Assembly: GCA_009741485.1 (NCBI GenBank)
Contig: CM019214.1
Coordinates: forward strand, 2,662,913 to 2,726,912
DNA: 64,000 nucleotides
Direction of reading: 5' to 3'
DNA from: Malurus cyaneus samueli
Lineage: Eukaryota; Chordata; Aves; Passeriformes; Maluridae
Shown: positions 61,932 to 64,000 of the stretch, piece by piece
How the letters are laid out: each line of letters starts with the position of its first letter
How positions within the stretch are numbered: position 1 is the stretch's first letter
Notes under the pieces: model-generated
Database searches by the model: none
Seen by the model: the letters and a program-made list of their open reading frames with translations, nothing else
Told to the model about the DNA's origin: nothing
Made by a program: the position numbers and the translations under genes

Positions 61932-62335
61932 TGACACAGACACGGTTTAGGGGATAAAAAAGGGTTTTACTCGGGATTTGGGATCCCAGGTGCAAATGAT
62001 GCAGAATGCACACCCGTGTACAGCACGGGTACAAGTTTCTATAGGTTTCAGGAATTAGCAATTAACTAGGATTCCCCTAATCAGATACAAGCTATCTGAT
62101 TAGAATTTCACAATCTAGATCATGATACAAGTTTTATAGGTTTCAGGGATTAGCATATCTATCTAGGATTCCCAATAAGAAACTTCACAAATGCAGTGAT
62201 GCCCCCTATTCTAATGAATCCCCCCAGATGAGCCAGAGCCCAGTTACACAAAATGTTCTGAGAGAGAAGGCTTCACCAAGGCTGAGCTCAGGTTTAAACT
62301 TCACCCAAGGCTGAGCTCGGGTTTAAGATAGCACA
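61932..62335 (-). mobile_element. Probable LTR, family 6, with internal duplication
   Basis: Read on the minus strand it ends GTGTCTGTGTCA at 61,932 and contains CCTATAAAAC and CCTATAGAAAC boxes, followed by a GC-richer region with CGGGTGTGCATTCTGCATC, an LTR-like promoter plus R-U5 arrangement. Two direct internal repeats occur: an ACAAGTTT-TATAGGTTTCAGG-ATTAGCA block twice (about 62,030 and 62,130) and a CTTCACC-AAGGCTGAGCTC block twice (about 62,270 and 62,300). No target duplication was found and the right border is approximate. Confidence 0.55.
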
Positions 62336-63143
62336 GGGCACACTGACCTTCTCAGGATGTTTGGTCTCTCTGCCCAGCAGAACTCCTAACTGAGCTGGAA
62401 TATCAGGAATTACAAACATGTGGGCTAAGGGGTACAGGGGAATGAAAGGTAAGAAAGCGTAAAAAGGAAAAGCAAAAATCATCAGGCATCAAAACAATGT
62501 CAGCATTTTCCTTCTCTGGAATGCAATATTGGTACCACTCACTCAGGGAAGAAGGGGTAAGTGTCAATACCCCCAGGAAAATGGACACAATGGGGAGGGA
62601 TGAGCCTGCACTAAGCCAGGCTGCTGTTTCCCTCCTCACTGCCAAGATCTGTGCTCTCCCTAATCAGTTTTGCATGAACCACGTGGCTCTATAGTTCCTG
62701 AATGCTGCTTTTATGTAATTAGAAAAAAATAAGGATGTTCAGCTCTCTTGTGTGTACAGAGAACAGTATGTTATCTGATTTAACTAGGCTTGTGTTCAGA
62801 AGTCTTCAGGAAAATAAAACCTTGCTTTGAGAAGCAATGTGATCCTACAAATTAACTCTGGGATGAGAAGGAACACATCCAACAGACTGTTACTGAAATG
62901 CCATGTGTACTGGCCCACATTGGGAAAATCATGAGCTCAGCAAGATGCAGCTTGCCACCCCAGCTCAAACACTTCCCCCTCCCAGTTAGTCAGCCACCAG
63001 CACTGGTCTGATCTTCAGAGGTGTGGAGCACCTGCAGCTCATTCTGACTTCCACATCTAAAAAACAAATCCCAAAAACAAATCCCGTGGGAGGTGTGAAT
63101 GACTATTATCTCTGAAAACCAGGCTATTTGGGTAAAATTTCAT

Positions 63144-63175
<32 letters not shown>

Positions 63176-63529
63176 GTTCTGGCTGCGTTATGCCTTGGTT
63201 TTCCCATTTCAGGGACAATAACAGCTTTCCAAGCTTCATCCGAGCGGAGTGTTTGTTACTTGGGGAAAGCTAAATAGCTGTTGGATGTGATTATGTTCTC
63301 ACAGTGAACATGTTTCTGACAGCTGCTGGGTCCAGAAGGCACTGGGTGGGTTTGGTTCACAGGCTGCTCTGGGGGCAGAGATTCCATCCTAAAATCAGGC
63401 ACCACTGGCAGCTGGCAGAGCCACTCTGTGCCCCAAGGGTTGTGCAGCACCGCCCCAGGAAAGACCTGCCCATGAAACATTGAAATTCTGTGCTGCTTAA
63501 CCCAAATAACACAGGCAGGGATCACGGGC
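62336..63529. other. Unique DNA, no gene seen
   Basis: Contains a pure T run of about 30 bases near 63,143-63,172. The 89-codon minus-strand frame at 63,256-63,525 has no recognisable domain. ACGGGC at 63,524-63,529 is the left target duplication of the next LTR. Confidence 0.45.
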
Positions 63530-63916
63530 TGTCACTGCTGGCCAAACAGCAACAAAAGAATAGATACAAAACACACAAAACTGGGGTGAAAAAACAGAAA
63601 GAAGAAGTTTATTTTGGGAAAGCTCTTTATTCTACTTTAGCAACAGAGTATACATTTGTTGTCAAATCATTGGTTAAGAGAGCTGTTTAATTAGTATCAG
63701 ACATAATTTGGTGAGTTTGCAAAGCTACAGTATTAGTAATGTTTATAATTCCAGCACCTGCATTATCAATTCTACATCCAATCTCCTTTTCTCAACAGTA
63801 GCCAAGGTGTGTTATTCCTCCATGTAGGCTGTTAACATCCCTTTCTTTTCAGGCCTCAGTCATAACAATAATTGGCTGATTTTCAGAATCAGGGCTTGTG
63901 GGGCCCTTTCCCCACA
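63530..63916 (-). mobile_element. Solo LTR, family 1, minus orientation
   Basis: A 387-bp copy of the family at 811-1227, with TG...CA ends. Flanks ACGGGC (63,524-63,529) and AGGGGC (63,917-63,922) match at five of six bases. It carries many one-base losses relative to the copy at 811, several in homopolymers, so either decay or unpolished sequence. Confidence 0.88.
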
Positions 63917-64000
63917 AGGGGCCACAATTTGGCAGTTAATCCAAATAATCAGTTTAGGGGTTCAGTCTGCATGACAGCCACAGAGATGAAATGGAAGAGT
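63917..64000. other. Right edge, nothing recognised
   Basis: 84 bp after the LTR with no identifiable feature beyond the target duplication. Confidence 0.5.

Noticed and set aside
1..64000. tRNA, rRNA or other structured RNA genes
   Set aside because: No stretch with tRNA A and B boxes and a cloverleaf, or with rRNA-like conserved blocks, was noticed on either strand; a covariance-model scan was not possible here.

Overview
The window looks like non-coding, repeat-rich bird DNA, most likely from a songbird. The evidence is several fragments of the avian LINE CR1 with recognisable reverse-transcriptase C-terminal reading frames and CR1 3' tails, many short solo LTRs of endogenous retroviruses (ERVs) at clean target-site duplications (TSDs), an AT-rich background, and no compact operon-like gene arrangement. 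I found no complete protein-coding gene, tRNA, rRNA or CRISPR array. All open frames are short, and the longest fall inside LTRs or simple repeats. The species call is an inference; the repeat classes are read from the sequence.

Layout. 1-14,180: AT-rich unique DNA with three solo LTRs (811-1227, 3597-4210, 6922-7526), each with a target duplication. 14,180-16,115: a plus-strand CR1 copy split by two nested solo LTRs (14,330-14,919 and 15,032-15,416). 16,115-20,785: unique DNA, a diverged duplicated block, a (TA)-rich tract and one solo LTR (18,280-18,665).

20,785-40,205: the main feature, a large inverted duplication. The left arm (about 20,785-28,110) reappears in reverse complement as the right arm (about 32,890-40,205); paired positions sum to about 61,000. 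The arms share a CR1 3' tail, a long poly-A/poly-T tract, a solo LTR and two short coding-like segments. Between them, after a run of 25 Ns (29,295-29,319), lies a third, indel-rich copy of part of the left arm in direct orientation (29,345-32,668). The mixture of near-identical and indel-rich stretches means a real palindrome and an assembly artefact both remain possible.

40,205-64,000: a minus-strand CR1 fragment split by a solo LTR (41,369-42,002), a solo LTR (42,323-42,713), a G-rich minisatellite (44,535-44,833), two striking hairpins (47,861-47,946 and 51,645-52,132), and more LTRs (57,998-58,603; about 60,610-61,013; about 61,932-62,335; 63,530-63,916), otherwise unique AT-rich DNA.

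No genes act together here. The window records repeated retroelement insertion, LTR-LTR recombination to solo LTRs, and segmental or inverted duplication, as is typical of heterochromatic, sex-chromosome or gene-poor avian DNA. Chromosome assignment cannot be made from the sequence alone.
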